Below, in pieces: positions 14,091 through 25,338 of a stretch of DNA of 64,000 nucleotides. This DNA comes from Glutinoglossum americanum. Its lineage: Eukaryota > Ascomycota > Geoglossomycetes > Geoglossales > Geoglossaceae. Position 1 is the first letter of the stretch; each line of letters begins with the position of its first letter. A model generated the notes under the pieces. That model was not told the origin of the DNA. It saw nothing but the letters and a program-made list of their open reading frames with translations, and ran no database searches. The position numbers and the translations under genes are program-made. The DNA lies in NCBI GenBank assembly GCA_020080175.1, contig JAGHQL010000022.1, positions 124,001-188,000 of the forward strand. Direction: 5' to 3'.

Positions 14091-14821
14091 ATGAATGGGT
14101 GGCATGGTGTGCATTTGAGGCGTTTTTAAGGGGTTAGTAATGTGGTTTAATAGGGGGGGTCTGTTTGTACCTGTAAATCGAATTTGGGGTTAGGCGGATA
14201 GAGAGGGAGTCTTCTATCATCGGTGCTTCGGCAATTCTAGAGTATGCCGTCAATGTTGGGATAATAGAGTGCGAAGCTCACTTTCTTTGGATCCGTGAAG
14301 ATGTTAGAACGAGAGGCTGATAAATATACCGGTGCCTGGAAACCTTGTGGTAAATGCGGCGAAGATATATCTGCTTGTGTGATAGCGATGACAGTGCAAG
14401 CGTTAGAATATCGGATAGAGGGACAATAGACCAAACCAGGTGCTAGGAGTTTTATTTGCTTATTTGCTACCTAGAGACACCTAATATCTCGCCAACACTG
14501 AAAAGCGGGCCTTCCCTTTTGACATCTCCAAAAGCCTCACCATACTTTTGGTATGTTTATTATTCTTGTTATATACACGAGGATATTTCAACCCATAGCC
14601 AAGAGTAGCCACAGTGGAATAAGCTTTTACATCTATTTATTTTAGCCCTCCCAACAATTCTCTTTGGTATCTTCCCCTATACTCGTGGATACCTCTGATG
14701 GGGGATTCCAACGTCCAATCGAAGCTACAATCGCAGGCATTTATCTGGCCTGGCTCCCGCACACGCGAATTAGAGGGGGAACCACGAAGAAAACCTCTGC
14801 GTCGATCGCCATGCCACAAGT
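14091..14821. other. Convergent 3' region, NTR2-like / dynamitin
   Basis: About 730 bp between two stop codons. No supported gene, RNA or repeat was found. Confidence 0.5.
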
Positions 14822-16383
14822 CTACCGATTTAACTTCTCCATCCTAGCCTCCAGCTCCTTAACCCACCCCTCAATAACCATCATATTCCCGCCCATGACC
14901 TTCTCCCCTTCCACAACCGCGGTTTCCACCTTTTCCAATCCTTCCCTCCAGCGTTGTATTTCAGCGGTCATATCCTCCTGTCGTTTTTCCACCCTCTCCA
15001 AGCCCTCACTCGCAGTCGCTGCGTCCGCATGGATCGCCCGCAGGGATCGTAGGCGGTCCAATACAGTAGGCAACATTGGGGAGAGCGACTCGATTGTCGC
15101 GAGCGTGCCGTATAAAGCGTTGATCTTGGCGATCTGCTCTGGGTCCTCGAGAGTGGATAGCTCGCCGTTCATGCCGGCTACCGCGGACGGGGGAGGATCA
15201 TCGCTGCGGTCACGGTTCTTGAGAGCGTCCTGAGCGGCTTTGGCAGCCTTGCGGGCGTCGGCTAGTTTTTCCGCCTCCTGGGTCAGTTGTCTCACTCGCC
15301 GACTGATTCCATCGAGAGAGGGCGCGGAGGATTCAGAAAGAACAGCGACTTGTCTTGCCAGGTTGTCAAGGGTGGGAAGGATCGCAGGGGAGACTTTAGA
15401 GAAGTCAGGATGAGCTGTGATGGCAGAGTTTATGCCAAGGGCTTTTTCAAGTTGGGTTAACCGTTTGTCAAAGTCCGCGGCTTTGGCTAGGGCGTGTGTT
15501 TGTTGATACGATGGAGCATAGGTGACTGTGTAGGTTGTAGGAGGAAGAGACTTCATGTTCTAGTTAGACGATGATCTTTCTTAGAAAGGATATATTAAAG
15601 GGCAAACCTACTCTCCGCTTATCTTCAGAAGTGGTTGGCGTCAAGCCTTCAGCCCTCAAGCTCGTACTCAACTTCTGCGCAAGCTGCGCCTCTGCACCTG
15701 CACCTGTCCCGCTCCTTGACGTATGTAGGTGGCTCAGGACATCACTGAGCGCACTCAGTTTGCTCTCCTCTACGAGGGGCCCATCTCTTCCTTCCTTGTT
15801 CGGCGCGGCTTTCTTCTGCGCCTCTCTCCTCCCAACCTCCTCCCTTACCTCCTCAATCTCTCTCCTCAACCGCGCTAGCTTCCTTTCTAAACTCTCATCC
15901 TCTTCATCGCTGAAATCTCCCAGTTCTTCCATCCCATCCTTCCCTTTCTTTCGCCGTCTGCTAGATACCCGGTAGGACTTCCTCTTCCCACTCACTCGAT
16001 CCGAGAAATCGACATCACGGGCATCAACCTGAGCTGGGGAGAAGAGTGTGCGTGCCTGGTCAGGATGTAGGCGTCCGTGATTGATTGGTGTGTCTTCATC
16101 ATCTTCTGCATCTTTGTAGGAGGAAGCTTGTGAGGCGGAACGGGCAGTGGAGGTCTACCAGAACTCGTCAGCAGACAATTTATACGTGGCCTAGTTTCCG
16201 TATGAAGGGTGCCCTGACTAGAAGAGTAGAAACATCGTCGGTCAATTCGGGAGTCTCATATATATCTGGTGCTGAATCCTAAGTTCGCATCAGCAGCCGT
16301 TAACATTGATTTGGATTTATGCCATTGAAAGTTTGTGGACATACAAGATCTGGCAAAGCTGCATACTTCCTGTTTAAAGCCAT
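14822..16383 (-). CDS. JNM1: Dynactin subunit 2 (dynamitin, p50)
   Basis: Dynamitin joins the dynactin shoulder to the Arp1 filament and is needed for dynein-driven nuclear and organelle movement. Exons: complement(14822..15559, 15612..16154, 16219..16278, 16345..16383), 459 aa. The N-terminus MALNRKYAALPDL-DSAPDIYETPELTDD is the family's short conserved peptide, split by the first intron. It is followed by LHPDQARTLFSPAQVDARDV and a basic KRKSYR segment. The rest is rich in heptad-like coiled coil (EESLERKLARLRREIEEV type near the middle; TAEIQRWREGLEKVETAV near the end). The first and second exons (39 and 60 nt) are inferred from phase and sequence match. Confidence in identity is high. Confidence 0.92.
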
Positions 16384-16691
16384 TTCCCTGGATCAAATTT
16401 GGTGGACAAAGGTGGCAGCTTGGTGAGACACACGGATGTTGGACTCGGGGTGCGAAGGGACGCAAATTATATGGCACGTGACACATACCCCTATCCTCAT
16501 AGAGAGCAGAGCAGTTCAACATAAGAACATTGTCTATTACGCATTTACTGGTAGAGCGAGGCACACCTAGCCTTCATGAGCATGTCTCATTTAAATCCTA
16601 CGGTTAGAGCGGCTCTATATAAAACGCCCTACTACTCCAAATACCCACAAGAAAATGTATTAACAGAGTCCAACTTTCCGTCCCAGATATT
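16384..16691. promoter_or_regulatory. Region between MPH1 stop and dynamitin start
   Basis: About 308 bp upstream of the dynamitin start codon, which also contains the MPH1 3' end region. A CACGTG lies at 16475-16480 in the context GGCACGTGAC. Its regulatory role is inferred. Confidence 0.4.
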
Positions 16692-19600
16692 TCACAGCCC
16701 ATCGCCGTCATCACCGCTATCTTGCACGACTGTTCGCTTACCCTTTCTCTGGCCTCCTTGCCGCGGCTGTGGTATATTCTCAGCTGAGGTTCTTTCTGCT
16801 AATATATCCCTGGGCGACTTGAACCTTTTCCCGACTAACGTGGATACATCCGGAAGGTCATCTTCCGAGTCAGAATCCCGGTATAGACTTCTTTCTGGTG
16901 GGTCGTAGAATGATTTTCTAAAAAACTCTGGTGGTGGTAATGAAGAAGCTGAGGAACGTTGGCGCGTCACATCATCTTCACTTTCATCGTCGTCAACAAT
17001 GAAACTGTCCATGTCCTCATCACCATCGTCATCTACTCCCCCCATGGAAGCATTAGTGTCGATAGATTGAAGGCGTGGCCTATGTGGAAAGGAGCTGGTG
17101 GTTGACTGTTTCCTTTTCTGTGATCTGATGGTAGCTCTTTTAGAGAGGTTCTCTTCTAGTATTGGAGGCTTCAAGGCATCTTCCTGATCTTCCGGATGTA
17201 GGTTCCGCTCTAGGCTAGCAAGCCTTGCATCATCAATATCGTGCATCGCCGCCAGCGCCCTCACTATCTGGACAGTCTTTTGTCCATGTTTAATGTATTT
17301 CGTATAGCCAAGAGAGCGTTGGTTCGCCGGCCAGGCACACAACCTGAGATCTACATCCAAGTCGCCTCTTCTGACATGCGAATATGTTCGCTCGTGTTTG
17401 CTCTCCTCTTCCGGGCTGAGCAACACATCTTCCGTCGAGGGAATATCATCGATTTCGTCCTCGGAGGCTTCGCTAAATTGACGTGTAATACCCTCACCCT
17501 CTCCATCAACCCCTGGTAAACGGGATGCTTTAACAAATCCCGTCTCTACTCCATCTGGCATGAAAAATCGCTTTGGCGGCCTCTTCGGAGGCTTTCCCCT
17601 TCGTTTCTTCCGTCCAGGCAGTTCGGGCTGAGAATTTTCCAGCGGAATCTCAATGACTCTTTTATCAACCACTGGTTGAATATCTCTAGGTACTATTCGC
17701 CGCGAAATCTCCTCGTGATAGTTGAATTTATCACCTCTAGCAATCATTTCCTGCATCTTCTCGTAGCAATCATTGGCTTTAGTATATGAATCATATTCTT
17801 TCCCTCGCATCAGTAGGAGAGTGATATTCCCATCGCGTTTGCGGCCCGTCCGTCCCATTCGCTGCAACATTCGGATAGGTGACGAGGACGAGTCATAACA
17901 CACAATCAGATCTATCTCCCCAATATCGAGGCCTTCTTCACCAATGCTAGTTGCTACAATGGTATTGAAAACTCCTTTTCGAAATTTTGATATAGTTTCG
18001 AGCTGGTCCTTTTGGCTCATCCCAACGGAGCCACCCTTGCTCGTGGACTGGCCATTAAAGATAGTTGGCCGGACCATCGGCTCATGTCTTTTCAAGATGC
18101 GGACAACTTCCTCTGCGCTATCTCTGAAGTGCACGAAGACCATAACTCGTGTCTCAGATGAAGGTGCACGGCCCGCGGAACTTTGGCCAGCTCCAGAATC
18201 CGCAAAATGTCTAAGCACAACCCCAACGAGGTACTCGAGCTTTGGGTGTCCCACGAACGCTGGGTCACTGACGAGTTCCTGGGCTTTATCCATCAGCTTC
18301 TGGAAGTTAGGATCCTCAACGACCTGTCTCCGAGTTTTTCCTCCCTTCTTCCCCTGATTTTCTACCTCGGCTCGGAATCCCAAAAGATTATGATAAAAGG
18401 GAATGATGCCGTGAAATTGTAAGAGGGCAATCGGGTGCGCAAGCTGGCTCAAAAGGCTGAACAGGGCATGCATCATAACCTTCAGAATCTGATTCGCATT
18501 CTGGCCGGCTCCAGAAGCAAACCACTTCCTTCTGGCTTCTAAAAGCCCAAATGTTGTTAATAGTTGAGGATCTTTCACCCAATGCGCGTTTTGTTGGTTA
18601 AGCTTGTTTAAAAGGGGTTGTAGGACTTTCGCGTAGAGGTCCATCAACATTGTTAGCTCTTTCGAAGGATTCAGGGCAATCAGCTCCACCTTGCGACGGT
18701 GGACATAAGTTCTGATGTCAAGCGACTCCTCAGTCCGAATCTCCACTCTTGCAAGGTCCAAGCCATCGATGACCTCCTGCACTTTCTCCACAGAAGCCCC
18801 TGGAGTAGCTGTCAGTGCCAGAATCCGGAAGCTCTGGTTGAACCTTCTGATGAACTTCACCACCTCGACGTAAGCATATGCACCAGTTGCCCGGTGCGCT
18901 TCATCCACGACTAGACACACAATCTTCTTTGGGTCACAAATTCCAGTCTTAAGGTCATTGATCAGTGTCTGTGGCGTCAAGAAGACGACCCTTTTATCCC
19001 TCCACTCTTCGGCGCGATAACCGGGAGGGATTTCTCCAGTAAGCATAGCGGTCTGGGATCTTGGTATTCCCACTATCCCAAAGCATGCATCTACTTGTTG
19101 CGCAACCAGAGGTTTTGTTGGGGCCACAAAAATAATCTGGGAGTCTATAGTCCAACGGAACCAATTAAGCATTATTGTAGCCGCGATGAACGTTTTCCCC
19201 AGACCCGTCGGCAACGCCACTAGTAAATTGTGGAAGAGCCCTTTCTGGACAATGTTGAACTGATAGTCCCGAATAGTGCCTAAATTTGTCGGGAACACCC
19301 AAGTTTCCATGGCCTTTGTGTCCAACTTGTGGTGAGTTGGAGGTTCCTGGGAATTGGCTGGGGGCCAATTGCGACGGTTGCTGGCTAGGGACTGTGAACC
19401 TGGGCCTTCCGCTCTACCACCAAATAACGTCATTTGACGAAACCCACCGCGAGAAGCAAAACGATGCTGCGACGAAAAAGGCTGCGAGGAAGAGATATGA
19501 ACCACATCCTTCCCTTTGTTCTCATTCAAAGGTGAAGATGAAAAAGCGTCGGAAGGAAGGTTCTCAAGTTCCGCGATGGCATCTGCAGTCGCATCGCGCC

Positions 19601-19976
19601 CCCGAGTCGTTTGAGGTCCCCTGGATCGTCTCCCTTGGCTAGAAATTGTAGGGCGAGAGGGTAGGTTAAAGGCATCATCTTCGCCAGACAACAGCAAATC
19701 TCCATGACGAACGAAACCGTCTTCTGATCCTCGTAATCGAATGGGATGCGGCGCTGGGTCAAACGCATCGTCGTCGTCGTCATCATCATCATCGGTTAGA
19801 GCCTGCCTACCCGAGTCCCTCTCATCCACAGCACGGTGGCCTGGACGATTGAGTCGCCTTCGTTTATTTCCACGGGGGGATGTAATTTGATCGACGCGTC
19901 GCCGCTCGATTTGCGTCGCAGCCAGTATCATGTCCTCATCATCGACATCCCCATAATCTTCATCGAACTCATCCAT
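16692..19976 (-). CDS. MPH1: ATP-dependent DNA helicase MPH1 (FANCM orthologue)
   Basis: MPH1 is a 3'-5' DEAH helicase that unwinds D-loops and remodels stalled replication forks. It is a single exon of 1094 aa starting at the ATG at 19976 (MDEFDEDYGDVDDEDMILAA). The frame stays open slightly upstream but without an ATG. Helicase motifs in order are FHNLLVALPTGLGKTF (Walker A), IFVAPTKPLVAQQ (Ia), VVDEAHRATG (DEAH box), ILALTATPG (III), VMVFVHFRDSAEEV (IV), ATSIGEEGLDIGEIDL (V) and MLQRMGRTGRKRDG (VI). The N-terminal 220 residues are acidic and disordered, with poly-Asp. The C-terminal tail is acidic and ends with a basic RKGKRTVV stretch. Length and layout match the fungal family. Confidence 0.97.
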   Translation of the reverse strand: MDEFDEDYGDVDDEDMILAATQIERRRVDQITSPRGNKRRRLNRPGHRAVDERDSGRQALTDDDDDDDDDAFDPAPHPIRLRGSEDGFVRHGDLLLSGEDDAFNLPSRPTISSQGRRSRGPQTTRGRDATADAIAELENLPSDAFSSSPLNENKGKDVVHISSSQPFSSQHRFASRGGFRQMTLFGGRAEGPGSQSLASNRRNWPPANSQEPPTHHKLDTKAMETWVFPTNLGTIRDYQFNIVQKGLFHNLLVALPTGLGKTFIAATIMLNWFRWTIDSQIIFVAPTKPLVAQQVDACFGIVGIPRSQTAMLTGEIPPGYRAEEWRDKRVVFLTPQTLINDLKTGICDPKKIVCLVVDEAHRATGAYAYVEVVKFIRRFNQSFRILALTATPGASVEKVQEVIDGLDLARVEIRTEESLDIRTYVHRRKVELIALNPSKELTMLMDLYAKVLQPLLNKLNQQNAHWVKDPQLLTTFGLLEARRKWFASGAGQNANQILKVMMHALFSLLSQLAHPIALLQFHGIIPFYHNLLGFRAEVENQGKKGGKTRRQVVEDPNFQKLMDKAQELVSDPAFVGHPKLEYLVGVVLRHFADSGAGQSSAGRAPSSETRVMVFVHFRDSAEEVVRILKRHEPMVRPTIFNGQSTSKGGSVGMSQKDQLETISKFRKGVFNTIVATSIGEEGLDIGEIDLIVCYDSSSSPIRMLQRMGRTGRKRDGNITLLLMRGKEYDSYTKANDCYEKMQEMIARGDKFNYHEEISRRIVPRDIQPVVDKRVIEIPLENSQPELPGRKKRRGKPPKRPPKRFFMPDGVETGFVKASRLPGVDGEGEGITRQFSEASEDEIDDIPSTEDVLLSPEEESKHERTYSHVRRGDLDVDLRLCAWPANQRSLGYTKYIKHGQKTVQIVRALAAMHDIDDARLASLERNLHPEDQEDALKPPILEENLSKRATIRSQKRKQSTTSSFPHRPRLQSIDTNASMGGVDDDGDEDMDSFIVDDDESEDDVTRQRSSASSLPPPEFFRKSFYDPPERSLYRDSDSEDDLPDVSTLVGKRFKSPRDILAERTSAENIPQPRQGGQRKGKRTVVQDSGDDGDGL

Positions 19977-20917
19977 CCTCAACACGGATCCCCTCAACGC
20001 GGTCTCAACAATGTTTTAGCAGTTGGCGTCGTGCGGAGGCGAAAGTCACGTACCCTCGTACCCCAGTCATCAACCCAAGACGACGCGACTGGGCAGGGGT
20101 TGGTGTAAATTATCAACAATGCAGCGGCGCTAGAAAAGCAAATTGCCACTGGAATTTCCGCGGCAAATGTCTGAGGACCGATCGATCCGATTCTGGTCTA
20201 TTTAGTCTAGCCGAACATCGTCAAACGAACATGAACTGGCGCCTGTGCTGCATGAGCCGGATCATCATTGGCCACTGGGTACCCCATTGGCCGTGTTCTA
20301 TTTACCCAGTTCCTTGCCAGAATTAGCGAAAGTGGGACAGTCCATTTTGAAATCCGTAGCAGAGCAATACCGCAAATCTAACATACAGCTTTACCACTTT
20401 GTATGACCTCCACGAGCAGCAATTACAGCTTGCACACGCTCAGGCATGCTTCTAATATAGTGCAAATAATCCTCCAACCGCAAGGCCTCCCATTCCTCCC
20501 GAATTGCTGTCTCCATAGCTTCTAAAGTACTTGGCCGGTCTTACCCTTGTACAGCCGAACCGCAGAGCACCATACTATTTACCACTGTGTAATGTGCACG
20601 TTCCGTCAGAAACCTGCTAGCGGCCCATCTGCATCCTGCACCCCTGACATCCCTGACACCACTAAATTCAATGTTCCCTCCCCTTTATAAACGCTTTCCC
20701 CGTGTTCTCTTTCCAAGGTTTTCCCTTTCCTGCCGCCCCCCATTATTGTACCCAGTAATCAAATTCTGTCCCGTGTTATTTTACCGCTCAACTCTCGTTA
20801 ACCTTCGACTCTTCCTGTTTACTCTCGCTCAATTTACATCCGTTTAATCATAATCTTCATCGTCAATCACTCGAGCAGCTTTTGATTCATACATATCACC
20901 AACACCAATCTAGCAAA
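19977..20917. promoter_or_regulatory. Divergent region MPH1 / secreted protein, with a transposon relic
   Basis: About 940 bp separate two divergent genes. The left part should be the MPH1 promoter. The middle holds a Tc1/mariner scrap (listed separately). The right 300 bp before 20918 are strongly pyrimidine-rich (CTTTCC and CCCCTTTA runs), typical of a fungal core promoter and 5' UTR. Confidence 0.5.
20391..20540 (-). mobile_element. Tc1/mariner transposase C-terminal fragment (relic)
   Basis: On the minus strand 49 codons read through to a TAA at 20391, ending in RSMPERVQAVIAARGGHTKW. This is the hallmark C-terminus of Tc1-like transposases. Before it comes DRPSTLEAMETAIREEWEAL, also typical of the last helix region. 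Upstream the frame is lost quickly, and no catalytic DDE/DDD core is found. I could not identify terminal inverted repeats. It is a dead fragment of a DNA transposon lying between the MPH1 promoter and the secreted-protein gene. Confidence 0.8.
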
Positions 20918-21592
20918 ATGAAGGTCTCTGGTACCGTTATTCTCTCTGGCCTTTTGGCCGTCGCCGTCCAGGCTGTTCCTCAGGCTACCGAAACTTCTGC
21001 TGCTCCGGTTCCGACCCACACCCCGACTCCTCAGGAGATATGCTTGGGGAAGTGCAGCCCAAGTGATGTCGATTGCCAGGCTGCTTGCATCACTGTGCCG
21101 GCTCCCAACCAATCTGTAAGTCCCTATCTGTCGTATCATATCTAAAAGTGTCTAATGCCATACGTCAGATGGCCAACGAGACCCATGACTGCGCTGCCAA
21201 GTGTAACCAGGGTAATGGCAGTCCCTCTGATACTGAAGCCTACTCCAACTGCGTTCAGGGCTGTATCAGCTCTTACTTTTACTCCACTGGGGGATCCGCG
21301 GCAACTGCTAAGCCTAACGCCTCTGGTTCCGCATCTGCTGGTTCTGCAGCTGCTACTGGTACTGGTACTGGTGCTGCTACTGGTAAGATCTTGGTTGCAC
21401 ATGGCCACCCCTTCACGTGCTAACAAACGCACAGGTACCGGTAAGGGATCTGTTGCCACTGGCTCCAACTCGGGCTCTGCTTCCGCCACCGGCACGGAAT
21501 CTGCCAAGGCCACGGGTGCTGCCAACAGCATGCAAGTCGGTGCCTCGTTTGCTGGTGTTGCCGGTATCATGGCAGCTATCTTCGCTTTGTAA
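20918..21592 (+). CDS. Small Cys-rich, Ser/Thr/Gly/Ala-rich secreted protein, probably GPI-anchored
   Basis: Three exons, 20918..21115, 21169..21382 and 21435..21592, give 189 aa. The N-terminus MKVSGTVILSGLLAVAVQA is a clear signal peptide. Two similar four-Cys blocks follow: CLGKCSPSDVDCQAAC in exon 1 and the exon 2 block beginning CAAKC and ending NCVQGC. A linker rich in Gly, Ser, Thr and Ala follows (TGTGTGAATG repeats), likely O-glycosylated. The C-terminus is a hydrophobic stretch (VGASFAGVAGIMAAIFAL) with no basic residues after it, as in GPI-anchor signals. I do not recognise a named family. A cell-surface role is inferred from these features only. Confidence 0.85.
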
Positions 21593-21862
21593 ATGGATTG
21601 CAATTGCAGGTGTGTGTGGCGGGTGTGATGGATGGTCTAGAGCCTTCACGAGACGATGGGTTTGCTCACGATCGGAAAGGAGCTGATGTACCTGCAAATT
21701 TATGTTTCTTGAAGTGCTTTAATTGAACTAAGCTTGGCCAATTGATGCAATTCCCCGTCCTAGATAACCGTCGACAGTTGATGCTCTCGAGACTCTGAAT
21801 CATGAGTTGCCTACGAGGGTAGGTCTCGGCAGCTGGAGGTTAATCCACTCACTGTAGGGACG

Positions 21863-22835
21863 TTAGACTTTCCAAGGCAATCCTAGCTTCCTCATCTCTA
21901 CTGCAAGCTGAAACAAATAATCCAGACTGCTATTTATCAGCGCTTTACATGCCTCAATGCCATCCTGGGATGCCCACCTCTCAGCTTGCGTCTTTGCCTT
22001 GGCCACATCGTCACCCCAGACATAACTATTTTGTTAATCAGCAAATCCCACACAGTCGAGCTACTAACGGAGGCAACTAAACAAAACTCATACATTCCAT
22101 GTCTCCTCACCAATATCGCATAAGTATCCGGATATTTCTCCATGGCCGCCTCCAAACTCTCTGTTAAATCCTCTTCACTATTACAAATAGATCAACCCAA
22201 CCCTTTAGCGGGACAACCAAAGGCTCACTCACTGCGCAGTATTCTCAATAATCGGTACCCGCAAAGTGTCAAAATACCCAAGATTCCCTACTTTTCCTTT
22301 GCCTTTTGGAATCCCCTTAATCTGCTCAATGTTACTGATTTCGAAACACCCGTCGAGCCCTTTTTCCTGTTCAACAAGGAGAGTCACCAGCACGGCCCAT
22401 TGTGAATGGGTATGGATGCACGCGCCGGCGCCACGGTCAAATGCGGCGAGGAAGAGTGGGGTGCAGGCTGAAGGTTTCAAGGATGTCGGGCGGCGAAGGT
22501 AAGTCCTTGTGTTGTAATCTAATACAAAAATATCGTGGGGATTGAGAAGCTCTTTCTGAACACCAGATGGGGCGATGAATATATGACCACTACCGCTACG
22601 TATTAGTTCCTACCATGCGCGAAAAAGGCACAGGACTTGCTCTTTACGAATACTGGTACCACCGCCTGTACCAGTGACCTGGGAGTAGCATGGACCTCTC
22701 AGTAGTTATCAGATTTAGTAGGGTTTGTTTGCGTACCCATCCCAGCGTGTAGAATTTGCGACATAGTTCACAGATCAGATTTGCTGGGTGGTTGGGATCA
22801 TCTGCAGTGACAAGTCCATCTGGATTTTCTGCCAT
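21863..22835 (-). CDS. MDE1: Methylthioribulose-1-phosphate dehydratase (MtnB/Mde1)
   Basis: This enzyme dehydrates methylthioribulose-1-phosphate in the methionine salvage pathway and belongs to the class II aldolase/adducin fold. Exons: complement(21863..22025, 22094..22177, 22233..22595, 22641..22678, 22737..22835), 248 aa. The sequence gives [25 protein letters not shown], then [12 protein letters not shown], the metal-binding [12 protein letters not shown], and a C-terminal [16 protein letters not shown] with [21 protein letters not shown]. All are as in the family. The intron between the second and third exons (45 nt) starts with GCAAGT rather than GT. This GC-AG splice is the only join I found that keeps the conserved SIRKDGSGHIF. 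The start ATG at 22835 is chosen because no in-frame ATG lies upstream. Confidence 0.95.
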
Positions 22836-23383
22836 GGCGAATGGTAGTGAGAAACTGCCTAGATGGGTTCGAAACCGCAATCACCGATGATGTTTCCATC
22901 GGGTAAAACGGTTTTTATTTTTAGAGAAGCAATTATACGTTAAGCTCAGGAGCCTCAAGATCTTCTGTGGGGCTAACCCGCGTGGTTGGTAGGTTCCAAT
23001 TCGCTCAACGTTCTCTAGATATCACCTGTGGGATATACCCTAGACAATTGCAAGATATGCACCATCCTCACTAGCCTCTTTTGTGTCATTAAGTTTCAAC
23101 TTTAGTGAGGAAAGCCAAAGTTTCTAGAACCATCCTTACCGGTGCTGCATTGGAGTTTTTTCTGCGGCGAAGAGTCGCTAACCCTGATTGGCGCATCTGA
23201 ACTTTGACCTCCACCGTGTCCTTTTCCGCCGTGCATCTCCTTCAAAAGCAGACGGACACCTCCACAACCGAGAATCTCCCCATCTCTCTTCAGCATCACC
23301 GCGAACCCCCTCATTTCTTCTACTAGCACGGCGCTGATTGTCTTTCCCTTTATCTAAGCTGCTGTGTCAAACAGTCGCCCAAG
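22836..23383. promoter_or_regulatory. Divergent promoter MDE1 / calnexin
   Basis: About 550 bp between divergent start codons. A pyrimidine-rich stretch (23200-23370) precedes the calnexin ATG. I could not identify an unfolded-protein response element with confidence. Confidence 0.45.
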
Positions 23384-25338
23384 ATGCGGTTCAATGCCGT
23401 CTTCGCTTCTGTGCTGTTCTCCAGTACTCTGTATGGTGGCGTCTGTGCAGATGATCTCGAGGATGTTCTAGAGGATACACCTTCGCCTGTAGCTAAATCT
23501 GCTACATCATCTAGTTCAGCTATTGAACATCCGACGTTCACTGTAGGTGTCATACAACCGCAATTGATTTATCCCATGCGAGTAGGGAGCATTCGCTAAT
23601 ACACCCTCTACAGCCTGTTACTATCAAAGCCCCATTCCTTGAACAGTTCACAGATGGCTGGGATTCGCGATGGATACCGTCGCATGCGAAGAAAGAAAAC
23701 GACAAGACTGGCGATGAGGAGTGGACATACATTGGAAACTGGGCTGTGGAGGAGCCAACGGTATTCAAAGCCATTGAGGGTGATAAGGGTCTTGTCGTGA
23801 AGGACAAGGCCGCACATCACGCCATATCAGCCAAGTTCCCAAAGAAGATTGACAGCAAGGGAAAGACTTTAGTTGTGCAGTATGAAGTCAAGCTTCAAAG
23901 TAAGTGTTCATTCCTCATCTAAGTTTGGCAAGGGCCACTTGCGCTAAGATCATACCTTTATAGATGGGTTGGAGTGCGGTGGTGCCTATTTAAAACTCCT
24001 CAGGGAGAACAAGGCTCTTCATCAAGAAGAGTTTTCTAATGCTTCCCCTTATGTCATTATGTTCGGTCCCGATAAGTGTGGCAGCGCCAATAAGGTATGC
24101 GTGATCCCGGATGTCGAGCCATGAGCACCACTAATTGAGAGGCAGGTTCATTTTATCTTCCAGCACAAGAACCCGAAGACCAGTGAATACGAAGAGAAGC
24201 ACTTGAAGAGTCCTCCTTCCGCTCGGATCGTCAAGACTACAACCTTGTATACCTTGATTGTTAGGCCCGACCAAACCTTTGAAATCAAGATTGACGGCAC
24301 CAGCGCCAAGAATGGCACTCTTCTGGAGGATTTTACGCCTCCCGTTAACCCTGAGAAGGAGATCTCCGACCCCAAAGACACGAAGCCAGATGACTGGGTT
24401 GATGTCTCCCGCATCCCTGATCCAGAAGCGACAAAGCCTGAAGACTGGGATGAGAGTGCACCTTATGAAATCGTCGATGAGGAGGCTACAAAGCCTGATG
24501 ACTGGTTGGATGATGAGCCAACTGCGGTCCCTGACCCTGAGGCCCAAAAACCAGAAGATTGGGATGACGAGGAAGATGGAGACTGGATCCCTCCAACCGT
24601 TAATAACCCTAAGTGCGATGAAGCCTCTGGCTGCGGGAAATGGGAACCACCAACCAAGAAAAATCCAGCATACAAGGGTAAATGGACCGCACCACTCATC
24701 GACAACCCAGCATATAAGGGCCCATGGGAACCGAGAAAGATTCCCAACCCCGGATACTTTGAGGACAAAACGCCGGCCAATTTTGAACCTATGGGGGCCG
24801 TAAGTCTCATCAAACATTGAATAAGGCGAAACTTGTAACTGACGAAAGAATCTAGGTTGGTTTCGAAATTTGGACTATGCAGAATGACATTCTCTTCGAC
24901 AACATTTACATCGGTCACTCGATTGAAGATGCAGAGAACCTCAAGGCCCTGACATTCGATATCAAGCAACCAATCGAGAAGTTGGAAGCAGCGGAAGCTA
25001 CACCACCAGAGCCGGAGAAACCCAAATCCCCATCCGACCTCAAGTTCTTGGACGACCCTGTCTACTACGTGCGTGAGAAGGTCGATCTCTTCCTCACGAT
25101 TGCGAAGAACGACCCTATTCAGGCCATCAAGTTCGTCCCGGAAGTCGCTGGTGGAGCTTTTGCAATTCTCTTTACGGTCATTGCTCTTGTAGTTGGCACC
25201 ATGGTTTCTGGGGGTTCCCCCCCGCAGGAGAAAAAGGTGACTGATAAGGCGAAGGAGGTTGCGGCGGGCGCGAAGGCCACTGAGGCAAAAAAGGATGCCC
25301 CAGAGGCAACGAAGAGAACTAGCAAAAAGGCAGACTGA
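23384..25338 (+). CDS. Calnexin, ER membrane lectin chaperone
   Basis: Calnexin binds monoglucosylated N-glycans and helps glycoproteins fold in the ER. Exons 23384..23542, 23614..23899, 23964..24094, 24146..24799 and 24856..25338 give 570 aa. A signal peptide ([20 protein letters not shown]) is followed by the lectin domain with [11 protein letters not shown] and [11 protein letters not shown]. The P-domain arm has four type 1 repeats around KPDDW/KPEDW (24390-24590), then type 2 repeats such as [17 protein letters not shown]. The lectin fold resumes with [21 protein letters not shown] single membrane helix ([20 protein letters not shown]) lies near the C-terminus, followed by a Lys/Ala-rich cytosolic tail ending in TKRTSKKAD. 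The whole matches fungal calnexins in length and order. Confidence 0.97.

Noticed and set aside
24131-24817. Long open frame antisense to calnexin (228 codons)
   Set aside because: It is the mirror of the repetitive acidic P-domain repeats; codon bias of the real gene keeps the other strand open.
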